Part shown: piece by piece, positions 1 to 9,858 of the stretch
How the letters are laid out: the number at the start of each line of letters is the position of its first letter
How positions within the stretch are numbered: position 1 is the first letter of the stretch
The notes under the pieces: generated by a model
What the model was told of the DNA's origin: nothing
What the model saw: only the letters and a program-made list of their open reading frames with translations
Databases searched by the model: none
NCBI GenBank assembly: GCA_030407315.1
Contig: JALQPE010001129.1
Coordinates: 1 to 33,569, forward strand
Reading direction: 5' to 3'
From: Asparagopsis taxiformis
Taxonomy: Eukaryota; Rhodophyta; Florideophyceae; Bonnemaisoniales; Bonnemaisoniaceae
DNA length: 33,569 bases
Position numbers and translations under genes: made by a program

Positions 1-542
1 GAGGAGTGGCTGTACAAGGTACGTTACAAAGAGAATACGAAAGAGCGAATTATGTTGCAGACTATCTGTTCCCGGATGATCACGAATGCAGTGAGGTTAA
101 GAAGTCACCCAGAGTAGACCTGGATGTGGACGGGAAAAAGCGAAACAGGAACAGTTGATGGTCGAGCCAAGAAATATCTCGAGAAGATCATAAAATTGAA
201 GACAGTGAAGTATCACTCCTCGTTTGCCAATTCCCAATCAGAAGAGAAAAAAGGTTTTTTGGGCGCGTGCGTATGTACTATTCTCGATTCTGCTTTCAAT
301 AGCGGTTTGGTCGCTCAATCTGGGCTCCAGGATAACATATTCGAAAGAGTGATGGACAGCATGGGCTCTGCAACACTCTTACTCGTTACCGTATTTGGTG
401 CTCTGAAAATCAAAGCGACGACCCGAACGCATTGCGAAACATTTTTTATGGTGGAAAAATCACATCATCGTTTCGTGATGTTGCAAGATATGTGTACATG
501 GAAGAACCTAAAAGACCCGAACAAAACCAATATGACGATGAC
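1..542 (+). pseudogene. gene X, 5' part, interrupted by element B
   Basis: I do not recognise this gene. It is read in more than one frame: 1-45 gives EEWLYKVRYKENTKE, 124 onward is open in another frame, and from about position 400 a third stretch (NIFYGGKITSSFRDVARYVY) runs to the insertion point. The codon interrupted at 537-542 continues in the same frame at 11596 once the 5-bp duplication is counted once, so the two parts were one ORF before element B arrived. The tryptophan- and tyrosine-rich start loosely recalls Tudor or chromo-type modules, but this is weak. The true start probably lies outside the window. The several frame changes could be decay, small introns or sequence errors. 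Confidence 0.4.
538..542. repeat. target-site duplication of element B, left copy
   Basis: ATGAC here directly abuts the LTR and is repeated as ATGAC at 11591-11595 just outside the other LTR. Five bp is usual for copia-type integration. The duplication lies in gene X. Confidence 0.85.
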
Positions 543-868
543 TTTGAATTGATGGGTAGTGTGAGAGCGTTATTGAGCGGTGCAATGAGAACGAACAAGT
601 GTGTGTTTAGATAAGAGCGGAGAGCAAGAACAAGAGCGTGCAGAGCTTGCCTACCTGTCTGTATTTCTATCGTAAGTAGCTACTAGAGCGTATTTTTAGC
701 TGTAGCTGTGCCACCAAACATCGATGTAATTATTACAGCTTGGCAACCAAACGGAGAGCATTCTCCTGAGAGTATACAAGTGTGATTAATATTGAGTCAG
801 AGCTGTACGTAGTTTCGTGTCGATCTGTTGGTACATGAGTCACAATATTTCATACACAATATTTCATA
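543..868 (-). repeat. 3' LTR of element B
   Basis: Direct repeat of 11262-11590. On the minus strand it starts TATGAAATATTG and ends CAATTCAAA, so it lacks canonical TG..CA ends at the boundary set by the target duplication and PBS. Most length differences from the other copy are one base shorter here, mainly in short runs (ggg to gg, aaa to aa). The TATA-like motif of the other copy is altered here (tatttttag near 691). Confidence 0.9.
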
Positions 869-882
869 CTCCCTCACTTTTT
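869..882 (-). other. polypurine tract of element B
   Basis: On the minus strand AAAAAGTGAGGGAG immediately precedes the 3' LTR, the place and composition expected for the plus-strand priming site of an LTR retrotransposon. Confidence 0.75.
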
Positions 883-891
883 GCTGGGGGT

Positions 892-1350
892 TTATCCAGT
901 GAATCCATCAGAGTCACGGACTTGTATCTCTGTGAAATCACAAGGTAATGCACCAGTGAACATCAGGAGCTGGAGAGCGGAGCTGATTGGGCTGTTCATC
1001 TTTGTTAAGGATCAGTAGGTTATTCTTTCCGGGAAGCCATATCATTCTTGAAACAGTGCGTGTTTCGAATTCATATCTGATAGAGCTACATCACCACGGA
1101 TAGATCGGTCTGTTGCCATGCCGCCATGAAGAGATAAGTGTCAACAGATCCTTGGAGTCGAGAACCATAGCAAGGAATTTCCATATTCAGCAGATTTCAT
1201 ATGCTTTCTTGAGTAATTTAGCTTCATCAATCGCTGATCCAGTTGCAAGCCTTCTGTTGATGCAACTGACTTGACAGGGCGTTTTTTGATTTAGATGAGT
1301 GCCAAGATAATGGTGCACAGTTTGATCCATTTGTCAAGTCACCACTTAAC
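892..1350 (-). pseudogene. element B RNase H, C-terminal part (separated by element A)
   Basis: Minus-strand translation starting at the element A insertion point gives SGDLTNGSN then LSWHSSKSK. This is the natural continuation of the RNase H start on the other side of A, which ends GQLGYIAVLL. Further copia RNase H segments follow in changing frames: SAIDEAKLLKKAYEI, LDSKDLLTLIS, IRYEFETRTVSRMIWLPGK and ALQLLMFTG, ending with a TAA at 892-894 next to the polypurine tract. At least five frame changes occur in about 455 bp, far denser than in the right-hand part of the same element. Confidence 0.8.
1346..1350. repeat. target-site duplication of element A, left copy
   Basis: TTAAC immediately before the 5' LTR, matched by TTAAC at 7216-7220 immediately after the 3' LTR. 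It lies inside the RNase H region of element B. Confidence 0.9.
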
Positions 1351-1970
1351 TGTGCAATAGCTGATCGATCTAGATGTATTGCATGCGCAATAGCTGGTCG
1401 ATCCAGATGTGCTGCAATCTGGATATTGGCTTACTGCTATCCAGACGAACAGATTGATGCAGCAGCAGCAAGTGATGGAGGCCAATGATTGGCCGAGCAC
1501 ATACAGTGGAATAGAGCCATCACAGCGAAAGTGTATCGAATGATCGATATATGCTATTATATAGCAGCACTGCATTACGTAGACTGTATTATTAATTATG
1601 ATACAGAGGCATCCTCATTGGACGAAGACATGGATCTTCAGCTTGAGGATAGAGCAAAGTGATGTATTCCATGATGGAAGCATCACAGCTACAGGTTCAC
1701 TCTGATAGAGAGCTTCCACTAGTACGATGACTAGGTTAGGGTAGAGGGGAACCTGTTGTTTGTTGGCACTTTAGAAGTACCTACAGCGTGCGGCATCTGC
1801 CTATAAATAGTGCGACAAGATGTCGTGCAAGGGGAGGAGAGGGCAAGCGAGGAGCAACGAGCAAACCCAAGCATCTCCAGAAACCCGGCCTTTGTGGCTT
1901 CCTGTTATCGCCTCTAGTATTTCCCTCTATTCCTTGGGTGTCCATGTCGACAAAGCCATTTTATTCCACA
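1351..1970 (+). repeat. 5' LTR of element A
   Basis: Starts TGTGCAATAG and ends TTCCACA (TG..CA). It is a near-identical direct repeat of 6593-7215. Compared with that copy it lacks single bases at three places. Confidence 0.92.
1802..1809 (+). promoter_or_regulatory. TATA-like box in the 5' LTR of element A
   Basis: TATAAATA lies about 170 nt before the LTR end, a sensible place for the genomic RNA promoter. The same motif is at 7047-7054 in the 3' LTR. No transcription start can be assigned from sequence alone. Confidence 0.5.
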
Positions 1971-1983
1971 GTTATGGGCCCAG
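1971..1983 (+). promoter_or_regulatory. primer-binding site of element A (half initiator tRNA-Met), overlapping gag start
   Basis: GTTATGGGCCCAG directly follows the LTR. It is complementary to the conserved initiator tRNA-Met anticodon stem-loop (CTGGGCCCATAAC), the half-tRNA priming known from Drosophila copia. The ATG at 1974-1976 is the probable gag start, so the first codons (Met-Gly-Pro) are encoded by the PBS. Element B has the identical 13 nt. Confidence 0.82.
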
Positions 1984-3207
1984 GAGGCATGGCCCCGAAG
2001 AAAGCGCTTGAGGAAGTGAACGCAAAGCCCACTTCACTACAGGATCCACCCCCTCTTCGTCCCGGTCAAGATCGTCAGAAATGGCGAAGAGATGTCAACT
2101 CTTGGATGGCCTATATCACCAGGCGAGCATCTGTTGGTGAGAAAAAGTCACTTGCAACCCAGGCAACGCTGTGTTACGAGCTGTACAATGCCTTGGACGC
2201 AAGTTATCAGAGTGTAATCGATCATGCTAAAATCAACAAGTCAATTTCATTTGATGTTGAGCCGCACCAACAGGAAGAAGCAGTGCTGAAGATTGTATCG
2301 CTAATTGGCGCTGATACATCACTGGAGATTATCGATCGAGCCCTGAATGCTTACAAGAATGTACATATGTGTATAAGATCCAACTCAGAACAGCCTTCCG
2401 AATTTGCCACTCGTTTTCGGGGGCTTGTTTCACAGTATATGTCACTTACTGGTATCAGTGTCACTGAGACAGAGTCACAACTCATGGCAATGATAATGTT
2501 GCAGAATTCACGTCTGCCACATGACACTCAGAACGCAGTGAAGTTACTGCTTGTCACTCAAGTGCAACAGAAAAGAGCTTCAAAGATAGCTAAGGCAGTG
2601 AAGCTATCTGTGCATGATACAGAGAATCTCAAGAATTACGTACGAGACGCAAGTGACATATACAGCAAAGCAGACAGCATAGAATTCCAGGCAATAATGG
2701 ACAGAGTGAACAACGTAGGACGTTGTCTGAAGCAGATCTGTCTAGATTAATTGACATTGCGACAAACATGACGCAGTTGTTGCAATGTGTCACTCGTGAA
2801 GGGGACTCTGGCCACGATATATACGTTGATGATGTATTTAACGCACTGCAGTCCTTGGATTCCGATCCATCGCAGCAAAAACATCACAACAGCACTTCGA
2901 AGAGGCCCAGTGGAGATGATTTTCACGCCGCCGTTCAAAAGGCGACAATGATGGCTATTCAAAATCAAAGAGAATCCTCTATTGGAGCACTAACTGTGCA
3001 ACCGCGACGTCAGTCGACGAAACTGACAGAAAGAAAGATGAACAGTCGATGTCATCGCTGTAAGCGTAAAGGACATTGGAAGGTGACGCAGAATGCCCCA
3101 TGACAAAGCGTCGTAAAATAAGCAAGGTCTCTCCTAAAGACGGAGAGGCTGATGAGGCCATTGAAAAGCCTGCGGAAAATGAAGACAGCCTACATTTTCA
3201 GAAGTAG
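1974..3207 (+). pseudogene. element A gag (frameshifted)
   Basis: Gag capsid and nucleocapsid region. The first frame runs from ATG 1974 to a stop at 2750. A second frame takes over near 2705 (SEADLSRLIDIATNMTQLL) and reaches a zinc-knuckle-like CHRCKRKGHWK around 3053-3082. A third frame continues with DAECPMTKRRK to a stop at 3205-3207. Both shifts are equivalent to loss of one base. The start inside the PBS is preferred over upstream in-frame ATGs because those lie in the LTR and element B gag starts at the equivalent place. The helical N-terminal part matches copia gag only in size and position. The second frame change falls inside the zinc knuckle, so its last cysteine comes from the new frame. 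Confidence 0.7.
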
Positions 3208-3209
3208 GG

Positions 3210-3645
3210 TCAGATGAGCTCCGATCTGACCCTAACCCACTGTTAGACAGCGGAGCACCGAACAGCATCGGTGGCACAGAAAGTGCAGCTGCATTGTGCA
3301 TGCTATTGGACTTCGGTTGATACTGAAGCCTCCTGAACAACAATTCATGCATGGTTGGGGGCCGAATATGCTCGACGCAAAAACCAGTATGTTGTTTGGA
3401 GGAGTCTGCCTGTTGTAGACATAGGCGGAATTACAGGGTACATGCATTTCCACTTAGTTGCCGGTACTGAGCCGTTGTTGATCGGGGATGATGTGCTGAA
3501 ATGTTCGATGACTGATAACATGTCTGATCGTCTGCATTTATTCCAACCAGATGGCACGCGTCTGACCTACCATACATACTGCAGCCAGGGTGGGAATCGC
3601 CGACGCCTGTCAGTTGTACCGCACCACAGGATTTTGAGCTCGAGT
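3210..3645 (+). pseudogene. element A aspartic protease region (frameshifted)
   Basis: The retroviral-type protease signature LLDSGAPNSIGG is read at about 3240-3275 (catalytic Asp in DSG). A stop follows in that frame, then a second frame supplies PPEQQFMHGWGPNMLDA, and a third supplies GGITGYMHFHLVAGTEPLLIGDDVL at about 3424-3500. Together these cover the copia protease, including the late GxD segment. Each change again equals one missing base. The enzyme would have processed the Gag-Pol polyprotein, but this copy cannot be made as it stands. Confidence 0.68.
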
Positions 3646-4826
3646 TGTCATCTGACATGCGTTCTTACATGTCTAGTCATATCAGCTATCTCAATAAGCA
3701 TGGTCCGATGAAGTTTGCACAGCGGTTACATAACTACTCACATGCGACAAGTGATGACATGAAGCGAATATGCAAGATGGCAAATATATTAGACAGACGT
3801 TTACAGAAATGCATTGACAATGTGTACTCCGCATGTCATGTATGTTGCCGTACCGGCCGACCGAAAACGTCAAGGAAAGTGTCATTGAGCCATATAGCCT
3901 CGACGTTTAACCAATCAGTGCAGGTCGATTTCTTTTTCCCAACGATTCGTGGTATACGTCGTACGCTGTTGCACATGCGGGATCGCGGCACTGGATATTC
4001 AGAGATAGAAGCTTTACCGTCACGGGATCTGGATGACGCTGCTGTATCACTTGATCGCACCTGGCTATCCCGTCATGGTGCACCTGGCACCATTAGCGGT
4101 GATCAAGAGTTCAACAAAGGGCCGTTCAAACGCCTTCTAAAGGCTCATGACATATTATTTGAAGCGCGCCCCGCCCGTAGACACAACAAGGTTGGCTCTG
4201 TTGAAAGAAAAAACGCTGTGCTACGTGTCATACTAGATCGTATTGCGCAAGACTGTGACGAACTCACAGTGTCATCTGTGATTGCCAGAGCGAGCTTTCT
4301 AAGCAATTTGTTCAGTGGTTCCAAGCTGGCCAGCTCATTTGAACAAGCAAGAGGATATACTCCTGGAATTTGTGGCTTGCGTGGTGCGTTGGTGTCACCT
4401 GAATTAATACGCGCTCACGAGGAGAGAGTCGCACAACGTGCACTACACCGTCTACTGTCGTCAAAATCACCCAAAATCTTGTCACCCCATATATTACCGA
4501 AGGGTACAAAGATATACGCGCTCCTGCAGAAAGGTGACTGGGAACCTCTGACAGTTTTTGAAGCACAGCCACATATTGTGCTAGCCCGACGTAATGACCG
4601 TGGACCAAACATAGCCGTTGCGTATGAGGACGTTCGCATCGCACCATCACAGGATATAAACAAGTCATTGGTGCATATTGACGTCACGAACACGGACAGA
4701 TCGGAGGATGAGGGGGGTGAGTGGACTCCGTTGCAAGCTTTGACAAGTCAAATGCATTGTCTGCAGATCATCCTACTCCTGTCCAGAAAAATATACCTTC
4801 CATGCTTACACATCGTCGAAGTATAG
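3600..4826 (+). pseudogene. element A integrase
   Basis: Longest open stretch 3645-4826, extendable upstream in frame to about 3550. An N-terminal H/C zinc-binding region ends in ACHVC (about 3830-3845). The DDE core shows D in VQVDFFF (about 3922), D in ISGDQEFNKG (about 4100) and E in GSVERKN (about 4203), with 33 residues between the last two. The RRHNK motif before the glutamate is shared with element B. The C-terminal end leaves frame just after a run of six Gs at 4712-4717, where the RT frame begins. This integrase normally inserts the cDNA and makes the 5-bp duplication. Confidence 0.82.
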
Positions 4827-5875
4827 GCGATGCATCGCGAGATGTCGGTCAATACATCGCCACAACCCCTCCTCATCCGGGCACGCTTCTGGAGACCAAT
4901 GAGCAGCAAGTTCTTGAACAGATCAAATCTGTCATTGGCAATACACAGGTTACTGTCAGCAAACTCAGCTTTGCACCTGAGTGGGCAGTACAGAAAGCTT
5001 TTAATGCAGAGCTGGAAAACTGGAAGGGAGTCTATAGTGAAATGCCTGAGTCTGAAGTGGCATTGAATGCCAACGTCATCAGATCACACACGGTGTACAA
5101 GATTAAGTCTGATGAGCAAGCAAAACTGAAGCTAAAGGCGCGTATTGTTGCACATGGCAATGAGGACAAGGACCGTGATGCAGTCCGAAAAGACTCTGCC
5201 GCTGCGCAGTTTGTTATAATTAGGCTGCTGCTTTCTACAGCCGCACTGCGAGGCTTCCGGCTAGGAAAAATTGACGTCAAGAAAGCTTACTTACAAAGTG
5301 GTCCTATTAAGCGCGAGATATACGTCAGGCCGCCTCGAGAATGGAATTCCGCGTCGGATGCATACCCAAAAAGGGGTATATTATGGAAGCTTCTGAAGCT
5401 TCCATACGGAATTGTAGAGGCTGGCCGCCAGTGGCAACTGGTGGCAGAATCATGGCTACTTGAGCAGATGATGTTTGAAAGAGTCCCTGGCCTGTCACAG
5501 ATATTTACTAAGCGTGACAAGAACGGCCATATTACAGTCATGCTGACTAAAGTCATTGATGACTTCCTAGTAGCTGGCAGTGTGTCAGACATCTCAAGTT
5601 TCGTCCAGAGTGCAAAGCAACAGTTTGAGATTGGTTGCGTTGTCATCGATGAAAACATCAAGTATAATGGTACAGAAATCGAGCAAGCATCTACCGGTAG
5701 CATTAAGCTATCTATGCATGAGTACTGTGGCCGCATTACATCAATCCCGCTCACCCCATCCAGAAGGAAAAACCGCAATTCCCCGCCACGCCTGAAGAGC
5801 ACACACAGTACCTACGTCTTGCAGGATTGCTCAATTTTTTGGGCAAAGGTGCGCTTCCATGTGCGTCATTTGTAA
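4721..5875 (+). pseudogene. element A reverse transcriptase
   Basis: Copia-type RT (RVT_2-like). Ordered motifs are SHTVYKIKSDE, LKARIVAHGNED, GKIDVKKAYLQSGP, EIYVRPPREW, LPYGIVEAGRQW and the catalytic VIDDFLVAG, which replaces the usual YVDD (about 5551-5575). Frame is lost near 5740: the natural continuation (EEHTQYLRLAGLLNFLGKG) is in the next frame, while the original frame runs to a chance stop at 5875. A proline- and serine-rich linker between integrase and RT occupies the place of the Tudor-like module of element B. Confidence 0.85.
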
Positions 5876-6540
5876 CAAGTCATATGTTACAGAAGTCAGG
5901 AAGACTGAACGTGGCTGCCATAGTCGAAGCAAATTCGATGCAAAAGGAGATCTCCAAGCTGTCACCCGTCATCTCATTTGTCGCCCCAGCGTCCAATGAC
6001 AAAGTGCACCCATTCCTTTGTTCCTTCTCCGATGCATCGTTTAATATCTCCTCCAAGCAATCATATGGTCAGACGGGTATTTTCTGTGGTCTTGCCATCC
6101 CGCAACGAAATAGTGTTTTACTGCATCCTATTGAATGGTCGTCATCAAAGCAACACAGAGTTACATACTCATCTTTTGGCGCTGAAATAATTGCTTGTGC
6201 AGCAGCTGATGACCGTGCATACTACCTACGACAAGGTGTTCGCGCTTTGCTGGATGACAGTTCGATCAAATCACACATCAACATTGACTCTCGTGGTTTA
6301 TTCGACACATTGACAACATTGCATGACAGTCGCGACTATCGTTTACGACAAACGGTGCAGAGAATAAGAGACAGCTTCGATGGTAATGACATTGATGTAC
6401 TGCGATGGATCCGAGGATCAGACAATGTCGCTGATGCCTTGACCAAAAGACATTGTTTTATACCGCTTACTCAACGACATATGTGTCGATGGCACGTTGC
6501 ATATAGCTCTAGACCAGGGATACGAACTGGACAGTCATGA
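5740..6540 (+). pseudogene. element A RNase H and pol C-terminus
   Basis: After the frame change near 5740 this frame is open to the stop at 6538-6540. RNase H features are CSFSDASFN (first Asp), HPIEWSSSKQHRVTYSSFGAE, INIDSRGLFDTL and the terminal IRGSDNVADALTK. This is the complete copia RNase H order, and the stop lies about 50 nt before the 3' LTR as expected. Confidence 0.82.
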
Positions 6541-6578
6541 ATGGAAGTAGCCAGTTGGCATTCAATTGTATTGTTCAT

Positions 6579-6592
6579 GCCAATGGGGGGTG
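6579..6592 (+). other. polypurine tract of element A
   Basis: GCCAATGGGGGGTG, with a run of six Gs, immediately precedes the 3' LTR. One or two terminal bases (TG) could instead belong to the LTR end. Confidence 0.6.
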
Positions 6593-7215
6593 TGTGCAAT
6601 AGCTGATCGATCTAGATGTATTGCATGCGCAATAGCTGGTCGATCTAGATGTGCTGCAATCTGGATAATGGCTTACTGCTATCCAGACGAACAGATTGAT
6701 GCTGCAGCAGCAAGTGATGGAGGCCAATGATTGGCCGAGCACATACAGTGGAAATAGAGCCATCACAGCGAAAGTGTATCGAATGATCGATATATGCTAT
6801 TATATAGCAGCACTGCATTACGTAAGACTGTATTATTAATTATGATACAGAGGCATCCTCATTGGACGAAGACATGGATCTTCAGCTTGAGGATAGAGCA
6901 AAGTGATGTATTCCATGATGGAAGCATCACAGCTACAGGTTCACTCTGATAGAGAGCTTCCACTAGTACGATGACTAGGTTAGGGCTAGAGTGGAACCTG
7001 TTGTTTGTTGGCACTTTAGAAGTACCTGCAGCGTGCGGCATCTGCCTATAAATAGTGCGACAAGATGTCGTGCAAGGGGAGGAGAGGGGAAGCAAGAAGC
7101 AACGAGCAAACCCAAGCATCTCCAGAAACCCGGCCTTTGTGGCTTCCTGTTATCGCCTCTAGTATTTCTCTCTATTCCTTGGGTGTCCATGTCGACAAAG
7201 CCATTTTATTCCACA
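6593..7215 (+). repeat. 3' LTR of element A
   Basis: TGTGCAATAG..TTCCACA direct repeat of 1351-1970, 623 nt, with a TATAAATA at 7047-7054. Followed directly by the TTAAC duplication. Confidence 0.92.
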
Positions 7216-7220
7216 TTAAC
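7216..7220. repeat. target-site duplication of element A, right copy
   Basis: TTAAC, the exact match of 1346-1350. On the minus strand the RNase H reading of element B stops here and resumes at 1350. Confidence 0.9.
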
Positions 7221-7400
7221 AACACAGCTATGTATCCAAGCTGTCCATGATCTTCTTTTCTGCTTGCATCGGCAAAGGATAATATGGAGAGTGTGTACTT
7301 TTGTCCTGTTTCGTCTCTTGAAGCGTATGATACTCCCAAGTTTCTTGACAGTCTTGAGGATATTGATCTGTGTAATTAGATCGTGACTGTGGAATTTGGC
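7221..7400 (-). pseudogene. element B RNase H, N-terminal part
   Basis: Minus-strand segments DLITQINILKTVKKLGSII and, after a frame change, YTLSILSFADASRKEDHGQ then LGYIAVLL. FADASRKEDHG is the first catalytic Asp region of copia RNase H. The segment runs straight into the element A insertion site at 7220, and its continuation is at 1350 downward. Confidence 0.8.
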
Positions 7401-8281
7401 GCTCGCTGCTGTAAGTAACTGGACATGAATGAGCAAAATGGAGACGCAGCGACACCTATCCATCCTAGAGAGCTGTTGACAGACCGAAATGTCGATAACT
7501 CAAGATCATTGAGCTTGGAATCGTATTGTTTGCGTCTCGATCGGTCTATTGGATGACCTTCAAGAGCAGCAAGCTTTTCATCACCATGAATGGTGATGCT
7601 TAGGTCTGATTCTTGACATATTGTGAGACCATAAAACTTGAAAGAACCCGGGCCGTATACTATGGTGCCGAGATTGTAGCAACTGGATATATTGTTGATC
7701 ACATCTTCCAGTATACTGAGCGGTGCGGCAAACAATATGTCATCAACTACCTTCACGGCAATTATGGAGAGCTGACCATTCATTTTCTTGTAGAAGAGTT
7801 GTGGAATGTAATGCAGCTGAAAGAATCCAATACTACTCAGAAACATGTCACTCACAGCTTGCCACTTGGCATTTGCGTTCACTAAGCCATAAGCAGCTGT
7901 AAGTAGTAGCCAGTAAAAACGTGTTCGAGTGGAGCATTCGCGGGGTGGGACAACGTAAACGTCCCTCAGCGCTTCTCCGGTCTGGAGGAACGCAGACGAG
8001 AAATCAGCCTTAGCCAAGTTCCACTTGTACATTGCAGCAATCGATAACAGCATCCGAATTCCGACAGGTGGACACGTCGCTGAGTCTGTTTTGAGATTGT
8101 CACGGTCCAGATCCTTGTTGCCGTGAGGAGCTATTCTAGCTTTGACGAGGCGCTTGCCGTCGTCTGTAGTCTTCACTTTGTATATTACATGACTTGTTAT
8201 GATGTTAGCATCTTTTGGAACCTGAGAAATGGGTACTTCACGGACAGTCTTCTTGAAGGAAGCTTCTTCGCGTTCATAAGC
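7376..8281 (-). pseudogene. element B reverse transcriptase
   Basis: One frame is open from about 8281 down to 7376. Motifs in order: ITSHVIYKVKTTDDGK, VKARIAPHGNKDLD, LAKADFSSAFLQTGE, DVYVVPPREC, AAYGLVNANAKW, the catalytic VVDDILFAA and LGWIGVAASPF. This is a full copia-type RT with VVDD in place of YVDD. Frame is lost at the junction with RNase H. It shares the overall pattern with element A RT but is clearly a different family. Confidence 0.85.
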
Positions 8282-8618
8282 ATTTTGCGTAACGAAGGAA
8301 GGTAACCCTTGAGCGTAGTGAAGTGAGAATTCTTGTCGTGGAAGACACTGAAGTACTCATCAGTTGCATTTCTTCCACACTAGAAAGCTCAGCGCCAGGT
8401 AGCATAGTGATCTTGTTGCTGGAAACAGTTTTTTCAGGAGCAGCAGCAGAAAGAAATCTCCAACGTTCATTGGAGAGATCAAGATCCTCTGCATCACCGT
8501 CATCATAAGATATGTGATACTTTCCAGTTTCCTCATTAAGTTCTGATACAGTTCCAGGATAGTATTTCCTATCCTCTGGCCAATAAACTTCAATCGAATC
8601 TCCGGTAGAGGGTAACAT
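8274..8618 (-). pseudogene. element B Tudor-like module between integrase and RT
   Basis: Minus-strand ORF beginning MLPSTGDSIEVYWPEDRKYY, followed by PGTVSELNEETGKYHISYDD and GDAEDLDLSNERWRF. The pattern of aromatic residues around a small barrel (W-P-x-D-x-x-Y-Y-x-G, then Y-D-D-G-D-x-E-x-L-x-L) is that of Tudor/Agenet-type modules. In chromatin proteins these bind methylated residues. The segment lies in another frame from both integrase and RT, with a second frame (DEYFSVFHDKNSHFTTLKG) bridging to RT. I infer it was part of the Pol polyprotein. Element A has no counterpart. Confidence 0.6.
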
Positions 8619-8622
8619 CTTT

Positions 8623-9858
8623 TCATCGTACTATTGGCTGTATCATGCTGGATGAAGTTGTAAAATTAGTATGATTGGCTTGATCGGATGTCAGATCAAA
8701 ATCCGCATTGTTTTCGAGAGAGGGAACGGTATCAGGGTATCGCGTAGTTGCAGGTTTTTGAGTATGCAACACATCTTGTATGGAATTTTCCAGTTCATCT
8801 ATGGCCTCTTGGATACTTATTGCAAGTGGATTATCACATACAGCTGCTCGGACATCTTCAATTGCAGCACGAACGACATGTCCATTCTTTCCTGGTACTG
8901 TGATACAGTGTGTACTAGGATCAAAACTTAGTACTGGTTTGGGAGAAGTCCATTTGCCTCTCTTTTCATGCTGTCGTTTGATGAAGATTTGAAATAAGTC
9001 ACCGACACATACAGGTGACGTTGAAGTCGATTTAGACCTCAGTATTAAACTGAGTTTGCGCTTTGCAATGAGCGTCTCATGGGCAGTGTACAACTCGTTC
9101 GGTATCTTCACAGGAGTGGAACCAGGTAATATGGGTCTTGAGTAACCTTTTGCCAATTCATGGGATGAGATGACGTCATTTCCGTACAGGTCATTGGATA
9201 TGCGAAAAGTTTGTTGGACTATAATACCATCAGTGATAGAGCTGTCATTATCATTACATTCCTTGAGACGTAGGAATATGTCACGTAGTATCTTGTGTTT
9301 TGATTCCAGAACGTTTTTGTTGTGACGGCGAGGTGGGAGCGGTATAGGGTCAATGCCACATTTTCTGAGGTATGATATAAATGAAGAGTTGTCAAACGCA
9401 GCATCAAATATAACACCATCAGGTGTCCAAAATTGTGACACCCACTGTGCCTCAAAAACACAAATAGCGTGCTTCATTCCAGTGTCATGGACAATGGAAC
9501 CAGCAGAGTATCTCACACTTGAGTCCATGATATGGAAAACAGCGTGTTCATTCAAGAATAAGTGATCAATGCAAACTTTTTCATTAAATGATCTGTTCAT
9601 AGAGCTGAGCGAGACTTTGCGGGGCGTCTTCGGGACTGAAGTAGTCTTGCAGTTGATGCAGTTTTCAATAGTATCACTCAGGTATTTTGATACACATTCA
9701 TCCCATATGCCATTTCTCTGGAGTAGCAACTTCATGTCAGAGAAATTAGAATGTCCGCAGACATGTAAGTGCACTTTGTCAATGATGTGCTTTGTATCCT
9801 TCCAGGATAAATCACCGTCTACACCATTCAGAACAGATGTTGCGCAGAACAGCGTCAT
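8623..9858 (-). pseudogene. element B integrase
   Basis: Open minus-strand frame of 411 codons. N-terminal zinc-binding H/C region with VHLHVCGHSN and ENCINC. DDE core: D in VCIDHLFLN, D in GVIFDAAFDN, E in NKNVLESKHK with 32 residues between the last two. PPRRHNK precedes the glutamate. A C-terminal basic region and an acidic, asparagine-rich tail follow. Its ATG overlaps the gag-protease stop as ATGA (9855-9858). That may reflect an indel in an originally continuous gag-pol or a real reinitiation site. The frame itself looks intact, but the element is dead. Confidence 0.8.

Larger units (their letters stand above)
1351..7215 (+). mobile_element. Ty1/copia-type LTR retrotransposon, element A, nested in element B
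   Basis: Layout: 5' LTR (1351-1970), PBS (1971-1983), gag, protease, integrase, RT, RNase H, G-rich polypurine tract, 3' LTR (6593-7215). It is flanked by a perfect TTAAC duplication. The integrase-RT order makes it copia-type. It shares the initiator tRNA-Met PBS with element B, but LTRs and proteins differ strongly, so these are two families. About eight frame changes break the polyprotein, every one equivalent to one missing base. LTRs differ by about nine mismatches and three one-base gaps by eye. Confidence 0.93.

Noticed and set aside
543..868. Interpretation of this repeat as an unrelated solo LTR
   Set aside because: The matching ATGAC duplication, adjoining polypurine tract and minus-strand RNase H remains show it is the 3' LTR of element B.
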